From the NCBI GenBank assembly GCA_025526935.1, contig JAHLKD010000037.1, forward strand, positions 351,392-415,391: a stretch of 64,000 bases of DNA, written 5' to 3'. A program made the translations under genes and the position numbers. Source of the stretch: Cladochytrium replicatum. Taxonomy: Eukaryota > Chytridiomycota > Chytridiomycetes > Cladochytriales > Cladochytriaceae. The notes below the pieces were generated by a model. It saw nothing but the letters and a program-made list of their open reading frames with translations, had not been told where the DNA came from and did no database searches. Below are positions 1-11,340 of the stretch, one piece after another (positions within the stretch are counted from its first letter, which is position 1; each line of letters opens with the position of its first letter).

Positions 1-1518
1 TGGGGCATCTCCTCAACCTGTATTCAGAACCCGTTAGCCTATGGAAAGTACTTTCGAACAATATTTCTCACCTGGGTGTTGTAGAAAGTTTCAATTTCAC
101 GAAGCATGCGGACATCATCGACGGTAACGAAGTTAATGGCGACACCTTTCCTACCGAATCGTCCACCACGACCGATACTGGCAAAGCATGGATTATTTCA
201 CATTTGTGAAACATACAACTTGAGACCTACCGGTGGATGTAGTTTTCTTTGTTGGTGGGAAGGTCGTAGTTAATTACAAGAGAGACCTGCTGCACATCGA
301 TACCACGGGCGAGAAGATCGGTGGTGATGAGCACACGAGAAGAGCCCGAACGGAACTCCTTCATGATGACCTCACGGTCGGCTTGGGTCATGTCACCGTG
401 CTTTTCAAAAAAAGTTATAACGTATATCAAAATACCAAATCCTTATTCCCTACCATAGCAGAAACTGTGAATTCGCGGGCGTGCATCTTTTCGGTAAGCC
501 AGTCCACCTTCCTGCGAGTGTTGCAGAAAATGACAGCCTGGGTGATGGTGAGGGTTTCGTAAAGGTCGCAAAGGGTGTCAAGCTTCCAGTCCTCCTTGTC
601 GACAGACACGAAGAACTGCTTGATACCCTCGAGCGTCAACTCGTCGCGCTTGACGAGGATACGGATAGGGTCGCGCATGAAGCGCTTCGTCACTTCCAAA
701 ACTTCAGCGGGCATGGTGGCGGAAAGAAGAACAACTTGGGTCTGGGGAGGGAGGAGCTGGAAGACGTTGTAGATTTGCTCCGAGAAACCCCGGGAAAGCA
801 TTTCATCGGCCTCGTCCAACACAAACATCTGGATGCTGTCCGCCCTCAGAGCCCTGCGGTTGATCATATCGTACACACGACCAGGGGTACCGACCACAAT
901 CTGCGCACCCTGCTCCAACTTCCGCATGTCCTCGCGAACGTTGGTACCACCAATGCATGCGTGGCACTCAATGTTCATGTAGTCGCCGAGGGCAACCACG
1001 ACCTTTTGAATCTGCTGAGCCAGCTCACGCGTAGGAGCCAGGATGAGAGCCTGGGTCTCCTTCTTCGCAGGGTCGATCTTTTGGAGGATGGAAATAGAGA
1101 ATGTGGCAGTCTTCCCGGTTCCTGACTGTGCCTGGGCAATCACGTCGCGCTCCTTCAACACCGGTACGATAGCGCGCTGCTGAATGGTTGAAGGGCGCTC
1201 GAAACTAAGGTGGGACAGCACATCAAAAACCGCCGAAAAGGGTGGTGCATTCAAGCAAACCATACCCGTAGGCGTAGATACCACGCAGCAACTCCTCACG
1301 AAGACCCATGTCATCGAATCGGTCCACAACCTCATCCCAGTTGGACTGAAAATGACGAAAATGTGAGCCAGTCGAATGGAGTCATCATTCAACTAAAATA
1401 CCTCAATGTCCCCCTCTGCAATGTCATTGAATTGGTTTTCGTCGCTATAATCGCCACAATGCGCGCATATCAGCGATGCTCCGTTTCTCACTCTGCCGTG
1501 GTGCAGCACTCACCTCAT
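1..1518 (-). CDS. TIF1: eIF4A, DEAD-box translation initiation helicase (3' end off the window)
   Basis: ATP-dependent RNA helicase of the cap-binding complex that unwinds 5' leaders for ribosome scanning. Predicted exons on the minus strand: 1514-1518, 1402-1444, 1266-1345, 454-1204, 231-400, 72-177 and 1-17. All junctions are GT-AG and keep frame, giving 390 residues; the family is about 395-410, so only the last few residues lie outside. The start rests on a 5-nt first exon (ATGAG) joined to exon 2, which yields MSDENQF and an acidic N-terminus. Visible motifs in order: [10 protein letters not shown] (Walker A), PTRELA, DEAD (in VLDEADEML), [21 protein letters not shown] and [13 protein letters not shown]. 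These match the translation-factor eIF4A branch rather than the related FAL1/eIF4A-III, although the latter is close. The opposite-strand reading frames across it are shadows. Confidence 0.94.
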
Positions 1519-1665
1519 GATTGTTGAGATGAAAAAAGCCGCTCGCACAAAAAGAAAATAATGGCCATTAGTCCCGATTTGGTAGCCCCCATCCTGTGGC
1601 GCACTGAATCATAACTGCCCTAACTGCCATGCACTAAGCGTGGGACGTGACGCGCGACGTGTCCC

Positions 1666-3060
1666 ATGCGAATCAGCGCACACGATGCAACATCTCAGGA
1701 TGACCATTCGCCAACGACACCACGACCACGGTCAATGCTAGTGGCGGATGCTGAGGATGACGACAAATCCTGGGCGGATTACCAAATTTCGGACCACCCT
1801 TTGAGCCACCAATCCGACGAAGAGCATGAACTTGCGGCCCAGTTCGACTCGGACACCAGTTGGCACCCCAAGATCCAGTGTTACTCTGCTTAATATCTGT
1901 GCAGATGTGGATGGAAACAATTCTGTCACCCATCACCGATATTCATTGACATCGAACCACGCAAGAGTTTCGACAACGATTTCGATATCCCTGGTGACGA
2001 CTCTCTACTTGCAGTCGAAACTTCTGCAACATGCAGCACTCCTAGCATCAGTCTCTATGGGCGTATTCCAATCTCCCCCACTCCGACTGTCTCACTACCA
2101 TCCTTCCATCCATGAAGTTTATAGGGTCCAGCGCTCTAGTGAAGGTGAAACATTTGAGGACCTTCACCTTCCAGAAGGAGTGCATTTGGTCAACTTGTAC
2201 AACTGCAGGAAAGAGAAGAAATCAATCTCCTTCATCTTCGCTCCATCGATGACAACAGCATGGATCAAGATATCTTTGACGGTCTTGAGATCTCAGACAA
2301 TCAACTGATTAACCTAAAGCAACCATCACGACAGTCTAATGTTCCTCTCAAAATTCTTGACAAGTTGTAGACGTCACGTTCGCCACGAGCGACCTTTAAA
2401 CTGCCCACTTCCCGTCACCTTGAGCTAGATGACCACTCCAGAGCTGCATCTGTCGCAAAACAGGCAGTAGAACCCTTTCAGCAAGTACGCCAACTACCAG
2501 AAAAGCCCGGAGGACAGCTGAATCTCACATTGCTTCAACAGTGCCTGTTTCCTGGCGCAGCGCCATAGGCAGAGGGTGTGCCGACCTGAACTTGGTTGAT
2601 CATCATCAAAAATAATGAGATCAAACAGTTATGGTGATGAAACGGAGTTGGATGCCTTGGACAATTTTGTTTGCACCGTTTCTTGGGGAGCTTGCTGCGA
2701 GGCAACATGTGTCTGAAAGAACTAGCTGAGAAACAACCTGGCCACCCTTTTGACATTCAGTTCATCGATTCTTCCTGCTGACGGTGAGACCCATTGTGAC
2801 CGGATTCGCCATTGGAGTAAGCAATAAACTGCACGGGCATGGCCACCAATGCATCACAATGACGAAAGGAACCAAAAATCAAAATTTGATCATTGTCAAT
2901 TCCCGAAAGTCATTCTGCCGATTGAAAATCCCCAAAAAGAATTGCAGAGACCGTTTCTGCCAAGAAGCGTGCTCTATTCTCTGCTCATAAAGGCATATGG
3001 TGGAAGGAACTTTGCGTTTGCCTACCGACTGTCCTGAAAGCTAAAAGATAACAAGTGCAC
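1666..3060 (+). pseudogene. Decayed Byr4/Bfa1-like mitotic-exit/septation GAP-subunit gene
   Basis: No intact frame exists, but short acidic patches in different frames look like scattered motifs of the fungal Byr4/Bfa1 family, the scaffold half of the GAP that restrains septation or mitotic exit. Seen: DDDKSWADYQISD near 1760, SFDNDFDIPGDDSLL near 1960, GETFEDLHLPEG near 2145, DQDIFDGLEI near 2265 and YGDETELDALDNF near 2630. The last resembles a family signature of the GTELDxFDDL type. Stops and frame changes lie between every patch and no consistent intron pattern joins them, so I read this as a pseudogene. The family assignment is from memory of motif style and is tentative; a multi-exon gene with poor splice sites cannot be fully excluded. 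Confidence 0.4.
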
Positions 3061-3402
3061 AAAGAAAAGCAATTTGTATTTCCTAATGCTCACACTACAA
3101 TTGAAGAATCTCAAAGGGCAAACTTGAAATGCCATTAAGCAAATCAACGAAAGGAGAAAACAATTGCCGGAGATTGTTAAAAGCTAAAAATCAAAAGCTG
3201 GTTGGAGGTTGAACTCGCCCGTCCCACCACACTATTCGAAATAGAGAAAAGTCACCAAGGTCCCCTTCCACGTGCAAAATATACTGTGAAAGATTTAAAA
3301 GAAATCTGATCTCTGGTGTAGTAACTTCCACGTCACACTATCAGTGGTTAATATCGTCCCTGGAATACAATCAGCCTTCAATGAAAGCTGTCCTGTTGAT
3401 CC

Positions 3403-5561
3403 TTACCAAGTGCGTCCTTTTGTATCTGTGAGGTTGATCGGCGCGGACGTGTTCGAAAAGTACCCCGCCGCAATCTTTGCGTCGATCTCGACTTTTGAGT
3501 CCGGCGGCAGGTAGTGGTCCGGTATAGGCACGCGCTCCAAGATCGGAATCCCCGCTCCAATAATCGCATCGTATTTCTACAAAAACCACCACGCACAAGC
3601 ATTAGTTATAACAAAACCTCCCTCCCGCTCTACAAAAATCACTCTTTACCATATTACTCATGCTGATCATGCGGTCAATCTTTTCAATCCCAAACCAATG
3701 CAGCACGTCCGGCATGGTCGCCTGGAACCGCATGTCCTTGACGCCCGCAATGTCCTCCGTGCGAAGGAAATACGCTTCGGCCGTGTCGCCGCCCTCGGCG
3801 CGCTTGCGCGCGTTGTACACGAGATATTTGGTCACCTCGCCGAGTGCGCGACCCTCTTTGCGGAAGTACACGATGAGCCCGACGCCGCCTTGCTGCGCTT
3901 GGCGCACGCATTCTTCGATACCAAAGATCAGGTACGGCCTGCAAGTGCACTACAGGACAGACATGTGAGATCCAAATATTTTCATCAGACGCTTTTCTCC
4001 GTGTGGGAAACTCACAATGTCGGAACCAAACACGTCGGAACCGTTGCACTCGTCGTGAACCCTGAGCGTGAGCTTCTTTGTCGGGTCGGCGATGTACTCC
4101 GGGTTGCCAAAAATATAGAACGAGATCCCTCCTATAGGAGGCAGAAAGACTTTGAGGTCGGTGCGGGTGACGAGCTCGGGGTACATCCCGCCCGTGTCCT
4201 CGAAGAGGCAGCGGCGGAGGGTGGCTTCGTCCACTTGGAAGCGCTGGGCGACCCCTGGGAGGTACCATACGGGCTCGATGGCCCCCTTGTGAGAGGGAGG
4301 GTGTCAGGTGGGAAATCAAGGAAACGGTATTCATGACCGGGCAGCGGTCTTATAGTGAAGGAACGTTGCGAAGCGGCAAGTGTTGTCATGGCACTTATTG
4401 TCATGTCACTTAATATGCCGCAGAATTGCCATGTCAACATCGGCGTTTCGCACCGAGGAATGCTTACTTGGCATGTCATTTAATTGGCATGCCACAGAAT
4501 TGCCATGTCAGCATCGGCGCTTCGCGCCGAGGAACGCTTACTTGGCATGTCACTTAATTGGCATGCCGCAGAATTGCCATGTCAACATCGGCGCTGTCAT
4601 AATCAATGTTTTCCACCGAGCATACCTTAGTGACCATGAGTTCGCCCTCATTGTTGAGCACGACGGTGCCATCGACGTCGAGTTTCTTTCCCTTGACGGC
4701 GGCCTCGATCTCGGCGACTCTCATATGAGCCTTAGTGACGGAAATGGTGGGCCGAACATCAATGTCCTCCTTCAAGTACTTTGCAAAGACGTCCGCGACC
4801 ATGTGACCCCAAGGATCCATAGAAACGATTTTGGTGGGATCAAACCAAGACTTGTAAGGGCCAATTTTGATGACGGGTTCAGTGTTTGTGAGGTTGGGCC
4901 TGTGGGTCGGTTCCAAGTCGCGGATGGCGACGGCGAGAGCGCGATAGACCGAGTACGAGCCGCCGTGGGCACCGATGGCGTTCCTGACTTTGATCGAGTT
5001 TGGGATGCGCGACGCGATGATAGGCCCACGCGTCTGGGAGTCCGGAGCTCCCCATTGGAGCGGGACAGGTTTGATTCCAACTTGGTTTGGGTAGGTAGTG
5101 AGGATGATACGGTGGTTGTAGAGGGAGGGCGGAGCGGAAGCGGCGAGACGCGGGGAGGGCGGGGTTCCGCGGGTAGAAGGAGAGGTGCCGTAGATTGGGT
5201 TAGTGCGGCGGGAGGAGAACTCCGAGTCCGACTCTGACTCCTCGTGGCCGCCCTCCGGTAGGAATGGGTGGGTAGAGTGGGGATCTGTAGGGTTGACATT
5301 ATGACAAGGTCAACAGCAACAAGCAACATACCACCGGAATGGACCTTGTAGGCAGAAGAGGAAGATTTGGGGTCGACTTTAGCGGCGAGACGAGCGAGTT
5401 GGTCATTCGACTCTTTGCGGTACAGATCGAGCTTTGGAGAGGTGAGACACACCGCTCACCACAGATACAGTTGAAGAGCACGGTACCTTTTCAGCAATGG
5501 AGGTGTTCTGCTTTGCTAGAGCGGAGAGCAGTGCCACGATCTCGGTCGAGCGGTCGGCCAT
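3403..5561 (-). CDS. URC1: Urc1, GTP cyclohydrolase II-like uracil catabolism protein
   Basis: Member of the RibA/GTP cyclohydrolase II superfamily that is required in the fungal URC route for using uracil as nitrogen source. Predicted exons (minus): 5487-5561, 5332-5431, 4626-5284, 4016-4285, 3650-3949 and 3403-3576; frame is kept throughout, giving 525 residues. The start MADRSTEIVALL follows a stop-rich leader. The GCHII-like core is in the second half: RVHDECNGSDVFGSDI joined across an intron to CTCRPYLIFGIEEC supplies the three zinc-type cysteines, and YFRKEGRALGEVTKYL corresponds to the RibA GTP-binding stretch. The long N-terminal half and the alanine in EGRALG separate it from true riboflavin RibA. 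It faces a uracil phosphoribosyltransferase gene 192 bp away. The third intron (4286-4625) is much longer than the others and holds a minisatellite. Confidence 0.93.
4404..4599. repeat. Minisatellite (70-74 bp unit, about 2.7 copies) inside a URC1 intron
   Basis: Three successive copies begin TGTCAyTTAATwGGCATGCC-like at 4404, 4474 and 4548 and continue through GAATTGCCATGTCA, CATCGGCG and GAGGAAyGCTTACTTGGCA. The first copy lacks four bases. The GGCGCTTCGCGCC part can fold into a hairpin. The array fills most of the 340-bp intron and ends 27 bp from the 5' splice site. Confidence 0.9.
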
Positions 5562-5753
5562 GAGTCGCGAGTAGTAGAAGGAATGGGTGAGAGATTTTGA
5601 TCGTGTATTATTATCTATCGCTCGGCTTGGCTGGGCACAGAGCGTGTCACATGTGCACATCTCACGGTCACCTGATGATGGTTATCGCTGCTTTTGCTTC
5701 TGCACTGCCATTATTTGCTTTTGTTTCCGTTGTGCTGCCTTGCTGTTGCTGTG
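5562..5753. promoter_or_regulatory. Shared divergent promoter of URC1 and the uracil phosphoribosyltransferase
   Basis: Only 192 bp separate the two predicted start codons, which point away from each other, so both 5' leaders and promoters must overlap here. CT-rich tracts lie near both starts. I could not identify a specific transcription-factor site. Co-expression of the pair is an inference from layout and shared pathway. Confidence 0.55.
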
Positions 5754-6762
5754 ATGGCAACCGCTGCTCTGCCTCTGCCGTCCACGCTGACCGTCGTCGA
5801 CCACCCGCTCATCAGGCACAAGCTGTCGCTGCTGAGAGATGCCAGAGTAAAACCAAAACAATTCAGGGAACTCGTCACCGAAGTCGCGTCCCTCGTCGGC
5901 TATCCCGTCACCGCTCAACTCGACCTGATCGAAACTAAAATGGTGAGTACTATAATCCATTCTCTTCTTTGCTAATCTCTCCTCTCGCCCTTCAGCTGGA
6001 CACTCCCGTCGCTCCGTTCCAGGCTGTCAAACTCAAGGACGAGATTGCTCTCTTCCCAATCTTGCGTGCTGGTCTCGGCCTTGTCGATGGTATTGTATGA
6101 CCTGCCTGTACGGTGTCTGTGATTGATTGTCCATCTTTGCGCCCGTGACTCAGGTTTCTTGCACTTGTTGCCTTCCGCTCGTGTCTACCACCTCGGCTTG
6201 TACAGAGATAAGGTGAGGAATATATCAGTGCGACTTTGGCTTGGCGAGCTTTGCGCTCAATCAGCGAGATTGACTCGAGACACATTGTTGCTTATCGACC
6301 CATCGTTGCTTGTACTGGCTGTGTCGCTGGCAACAAATCAACAACTCACTGACTGACATGCTCATGGGCTACGGATTTCTTTTTGTAGACCACGCTGCTG
6401 CCCGTAGAGTACTACAACAAACTGCCCCCTCAGTGCGGCGTAGACCTCGGAATCGTTCTCGACCCCATGATCGCAACTGCTGGTAATCGCACCCTCCACT
6501 CTTCCTGTTATCATTGGCTTATCACACTTGCGCAGGAACCGCCATCGCTGCCGTCAACGTCCTCAAAGACTGGGGTCTCAAACGCATCAAGCTTGTCGGC
6601 GTCGTCGGTTCCCGCCACGGCGTGGAACAGTTCTATGCCGCCCACCCGGACGTCGAAATCTATCTCGGCGCCCTCGACGACGACCTCACCAACCACGGTT
6701 ATATCTCACCCGGTCTCGGTGACGCCGGCGACAGACTCTTCAAGACCTTCCACGAACACTGA
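5754..6762 (+). CDS. Uracil phosphoribosyltransferase (Upp/Urc6-like)
   Basis: Converts uracil and PRPP to UMP. Predicted exons: 5754-5942, 5996-6089, 6154-6212, 6389-6482 and 6536-6762; GT-AG introns keep frame and give 220 residues, close to the usual 210-220 of this family. Visible: VVDHPLIRHKLSLLRD at the N-terminus, FPILRAGLGLVDG (uracil-side loop), the PRPP loop as DPMIATAGTA around residues 140-149, and the C-terminal GYISPGLGDAGDR that contacts uracil. Most relatives have DPMLATGGS at the PRPP loop, so the second glycine is alanine here. The gene is divergent with URC1. In yeasts with the URC pathway a UPRT (Urc6) is one of its members, so it may serve catabolism, salvage, or both; sequence alone does not decide. 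No URC4 gene was seen nearby. Confidence 0.92.
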
Positions 6763-7809
6763 TTTAGAGACAATTGGAACTTTTTGCTTTATTATGTGTA
6801 ACGAATGCTTTGAATGGACGGACAGTGCACTCTACAAAATGGGTGGTTGGATCGATCAATTTAATGTGGGTATCTTGAATCAATCACAGTGCTCGGAACT
6901 TAGAATAAACCACTTGGTGGTTGGATCACGATTGAGTATCAGCACCAGTGGCAGTGTCAGCTTATTTCCAAATTAGTCTAATGTGACGCGTACCTTGTTC
7001 TTCGCTAAACACATGGCGACCATCGCCCTCATACTCTCCAACTCAAAACAGAACAACGTCCCTTCTCACAGATCATTATCAACCAAAGCATTTGAGAACC
7101 ACTCCGTTGCTGTTCAACATCCTCCTACCAACAAAATGCTTCCAGAACGACTTTGACAACGCCACACGTGACACTCTGCTATATTTGCAAGTGCAAACCC
7201 GACCAGGTCAGTTGCAGTGCAAACGAGCCAGCCAGCCCGGCTGGTGACGCGCATTGAAGTGCAAAACGAGCGGGCCAACCCAGCAGTTCCATTGACCTAG
7301 TCGCGAGGGTTCTGCAAACCCGTGCTGGTGACGCGCATGCAGTACAAAACGAGCCAGCCAACCCGCAGTTCCGTCGACCTAGCCCCAAGCGTTCTGCAAA
7401 CCGAGCTGGTGACGCGCATAGTGACGAGCTTGCCAACCCTGCTTGCACAAATCGTACTCCCAATGTGCCAGCTATCCGAGCAATTTGTATGTGCTGATCA
7501 TCCTGCAAGCTGGAGCTCCTCAGAAATGTTGAAATGTTGCTTGGCTAATTTTCGTTAATCAGAAACAGTCAGGAAGTCTTCAAGATTTAACACCACAAGT
7601 CGTATCGCCAAAATCCTGATGGTGGATCATGGTGTTTAAAAATGAATGTGTTTGTGGTGTTTGCTTGTGGGTCTGCGAGTACTTTTTATCTTCCAATTAT
7701 TCCAATCAGCAGGGCATTAATGATTCTTTGGCTTCTGGTGAAAACTAATTCTTCTTTTCTGACTTGATCTATCTCAGTCTTGTCCAGCAGTCCAAGCCAT
7801 TTGTAATCC
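6763..7809. other. Intergenic region between UPRT and the Clr2-like gene
   Basis: No supported gene. Apart from the imperfect tandem repeat at about 7240-7445, I see only short unconnected frames and A/T-rich leader sequence before 7810. Confidence 0.7.
7240..7445. repeat. Imperfect tandem repeat, 81-84 bp unit
   Basis: GCTGGTGACGCGCAT recurs at 7240, 7324 and 7405, each followed by diverged copies of AAACGAGC, CCAACCC, AGTTCC, GACCTAG and GTTCTGCAAAC. The last copy is partial. A weaker related stretch (ACCAGGTCAGTTGCAGTGCAAAC) precedes the first. Confidence 0.85.
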
Positions 7810-10800
7810 ATGGTTGTTGGCGGTGGTGCGAACGGGAACGGCGACGGGGTCATCGAGCTGCTGCCGGCACCAAAGGAGATGGACACGACATCGCATAACT
7901 TTGTGGAGCTGGCTACACCGTCGAGGTTCACCCATGGCGTGCAGAAGCTCGGAGTGTCCGGGTATCCGAGAGGTTATTGCCTGTTCATCCACTGGTAAAT
8001 AGTGCTCAAGTCCTTGTTTCGCAATCTGACTTTGTAATGTACAGGTTTGTGACGAAGCTCGTCAAGCAGCTCATGGAGAAAAACGAACCCATCGATCAAC
8101 ACATCGTCAAATCTCAGAATCTCGAGTTAGTATTACAACCCTTTTCGTATCAGGTTACTTACACAATTCGTTATATTTTGGGCAGACCCCGAAACGGAAC
8201 CTTTTACCGCACAGATCCGTACATATACGGGCACCCCTCCGGGCGGAAGTACCGCTCCTTTGTCGAGTTCACCCCTCACCTGAAGTTCCTCACATCCGCA
8301 ACCTCAGCGCCGAAGAACTACACGTATTGCGTATGCGTGTTCTGCGCAGATTTGGTCAAATCCAACCGCATGCTCTACCGCCAACTCACGAATCTCCGTG
8401 TTCCCAGCTCCGTCCCGACAAAATCAGTGTCTGCGCTGTTGTTCCGAAAGGGCGAGGTCGTGTGGGTATCTGTCAGAATCGATGGAGGCGAGTTGGTGGG
8501 CATCGAGATGCCGAGGATGGGTGTGAAGATGTTTGAAGACGTTGAATCGGATCTTGGATTCGAGGGGTTCTTCTGGCCCGCACGGATTGTGTCTCGCGAA
8601 ATTGTAAAAGATGGCGATAGTGGTGGTGCTGCGGAGTACCCTGATGCAATGTACACGGTCCGACTCTTATTCCGAAGCACAATTTTGAACATCACAGCCT
8701 CGTCGCTCCTCCCCTTCTCACGCCGCTTCCCAATCCCGACGTACCAGCTACCAGCATCCCTCGAAACCCAGGTCGAACTCGCGACCGCGTACCTCTCCGC
8801 GATTTCGCACGCCGGTGCTATCGCAAATACCTGGGCGGTCGCCGACCCACACCCCGTCGCGAACCTCGAAGCGCAACATAACCCCGACCCTGCGACCTCT
8901 GCGTCCGACGGTAAGACCGGGTTCGAGTACGGGATTCTGAGGCTCGGGGCAGAGTATATTCGCGAAGGGGACTTTGTGCGGGTGCGGTTCGATTCTGAGA
9001 CCGACTTGCTTGGTGTCTGCAGACACCTTGACGATGGGCGTGTCATTGAAATCGTGCAGGGACCGCCAGGGACGGGCGTAGATTTTCCGATGCAGGAACC
9101 GGCGGGGCGGTACATTATGCGTGTGAACAGGGTTTACGCTGTTGACGAGGGGGAAGGGTTGCAGCAGCCGACTGTAGCGTCGTGGAATGTCAAAGTTCGA
9201 GGGACGGTGTATAAGCAGCAACCGGAGGGTTATGAAGTGAACGTGAAGGGTGAAAATGGGGACACGGTCGTTTTGCCGGCTTGGGCGACACTTCCGGGTC
9301 CGGTGACGGTGCCCTTGTGCGCTGTCAGAGGTGTTTATAGGCTCATGAAGCGGCGGGTGGATGTGCGGAAGGCACCAGAGAGAGCGGTGAAGGAGGGGAG
9401 GTACTGGATGCATCCGGGCGTGAAAGGGGACATTGAGGCCGTGGATGCGTATGCAAGGAGCGTGGACCCGGAGACCGCGATGGGGAGGGGGAGGGAGATG
9501 TGGGGTTCAACTGATATGCCTATTAGTCGGAAGCTTGAGGGGGAGTGGAGGGAAAGGAGGGTCGGGGAGATTGTGAGTGTGCCACGCGACCCGTTTGAGA
9601 CAGTGGAGTGGGACGAAGGCGTGGATTTGAACCAGGATCGGTTTGAGGAGAACAAGATCCGCGGTGTCGCATCGTCACCTGGCGGGGGGCACCGACGTGC
9701 TTCAGGGTTCCCATCCTCCCCTCGCGCGAAGCCCAAATCCAAACAGGACGTGTCGGAACGTGCATCTGTCGGACCATCGACACCGACTCTCAACAGGAAA
9801 AAACGCATCCGCGGATCGAGTTTCTATAGTGACGCTTTCGAGCGCGACGTTCCATTACTCGTGCTCAGCCCGCTTCGAAACCCACTGAAATCAATCCAAA
9901 CCTCCTCGAGATTCAACGCTGAGGACGAAGACGAAGAGGAAGAAGAGCAGGTCGAAGCCGGTTACGTAGCTTCGCGAGTCGGGCCAATGTCTCGCGCTTG
10001 CGGAGAACGCACTGCGTCCTCGCAACCACACGAACCACGATCGACGCTCACTGAGCTCGAGCGCGTGCAGATCGTGGAGCTCCTGCACCGTCTCGAATCC
10101 TCGCGCTACGCCCCGCCATTCCTAAACCCCGTCGACGAGATCCGTGACAACGCGCCCGAATACCACGCGATCGTCCTGCACCCCGTCGACCTCTCTACAA
10201 TGTCCCTGCGCCTCCAGGGCCTCGCCGAGCCGTCGTACACGCGTGTTGAGGATTTCGTGGAGGACATGCGGAGGATGAAATCGAACGCGGAGTTGTATAA
10301 TGGCGAGGAGCACTGGGTTGCAAAAGCGGCGGGGCAGATGTGGAAGCGGTTCGTAGGGTTTTGTAGGGTTGCGAGGTGCGAGGGGTGGTTAAGGGAGGGT
10401 GAGCTTACGCAGAGTGCGGGGGAAAAGGGGGGAAGTTCAACGCCGAAGGTTAGGAAGAGGAGGAAGACAGGGTCTGGGACAGGTAGTCGGGCGGAGAGTG
10501 TTGCAGAGAGTGTGGCGGCAAGCACATCTGGAGAACTGGATGTGGGAAAGCATGACGAGGTTGTTGCTGCTGAGCAAGATATGCGGCAAGGTGAAATTCG
10601 TGAGAGTGCAGGAGTTGAGGAGGTGGTTGAGGTGGAGTGGATGCATGAAGGGGAAACGACGAGTTTCTGTGTGGGAGTGAGAGCGGTTACGAATGCGGTT
10701 GTGACGGAGGAAAAAGCGCGGAAGATTGTAGATGCTGTGAAGAGGGAGAAGGTGCGGATGATGGATGTTGCTAGAGTGGCAGATGCCGCGGGGTATTTCG

Positions 10801-11199
10801 ATGGGGTTGGGAGACGCGGGATCGTTGGGTGTCATCTGAATGTACGTGCTGGCTCAGAGAATAGTCGAGATGAGGAGTGTTTGCAGAGGTGGAAGACGTG
10901 GTTCAGACGATTCGATGCGGTGAGAGTGTACACTGATGTGATCTCAAGGCCAAAACGCTCATGTACTTTTGGGTTTTCAGTTTGCGCTTGTGAAAACAGA
11001 GTCATATTTTGGATTACTTGGAGTCGATTCTGATGACGAAGAGACCGATGATCGCGAAGTTTCGAATCCATTTGCCATGATCCTGTGGCCGAAAGACGAG
11101 GGACATTCGGGCGACAGGATGCTGCGAGGGGACGATCATTTACCCGACGAGATGGCGAGTCTCGAGGTCGAGCCTCCAGTAGGGTCCTCACCTTCCTGA
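7810..11199 (+). CDS. Clr2-like transcription-silencing protein with BAH-like region and bromodomain
   Basis: Chromatin protein, predicted nuclear. Exons: 7810-7994, 8045-8125, 8186-10919 and 10981-11199, giving 1072 residues. Around residues 88-130, right after the second intron, lies PRNGTFYRTDPYIY followed by HPSGRKYRSFVEF, the signature I know from Clr2-family (cryptic loci regulator 2) proteins. In fission yeast Clr2 is part of the SHREC silencing complex. Residues about 335-475 (RLGAEYIREGDFVRVRF onward) look like a BAH fold. Residues about 710-815 look like a bromodomain: FLNPVDEIRDNAPEYH, then HPVDLSTMSLRL, and NAELYNGEEHWV, where the usual acetyl-lysine-binding asparagine falls in NAELYN. 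The C-terminus is acidic and low-complexity. The last intron is needed: reading through it ends soon after in a non-conserved tail. A clear bromodomain on a Clr2-type protein is unusual in my experience. Confidence 0.84.
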
Positions 11200-11340
11200 T
11201 GAACGAGTCCAAATCGGTTTGTTGTGGTCGAACGCTCGTTAATTTCGGCCCAACTCTGTGTCATATGCTGTATTATATTTCCCAAACTTGAGTGTAAATT
11301 TCCACGTTTGATCTGCTGTGCAAGAAAGTGTTCGTGCTAT

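Noticed and set aside
481-1125. 214-codon plus-strand frame over eIF4A
   Set aside because: It is an antisense shadow of the conserved helicase exon and shows no family features.
3698-4336. 212-codon plus-strand frame over URC1
   Set aside because: Antisense shadow crossing a URC1 intron; no recognisable domain.
4404-4599. CRISPR-like array in the URC1 intron
   Set aside because: The whole 70-74-bp unit is repeated with no unique spacers, and this is a eukaryotic intron; it is a minisatellite.
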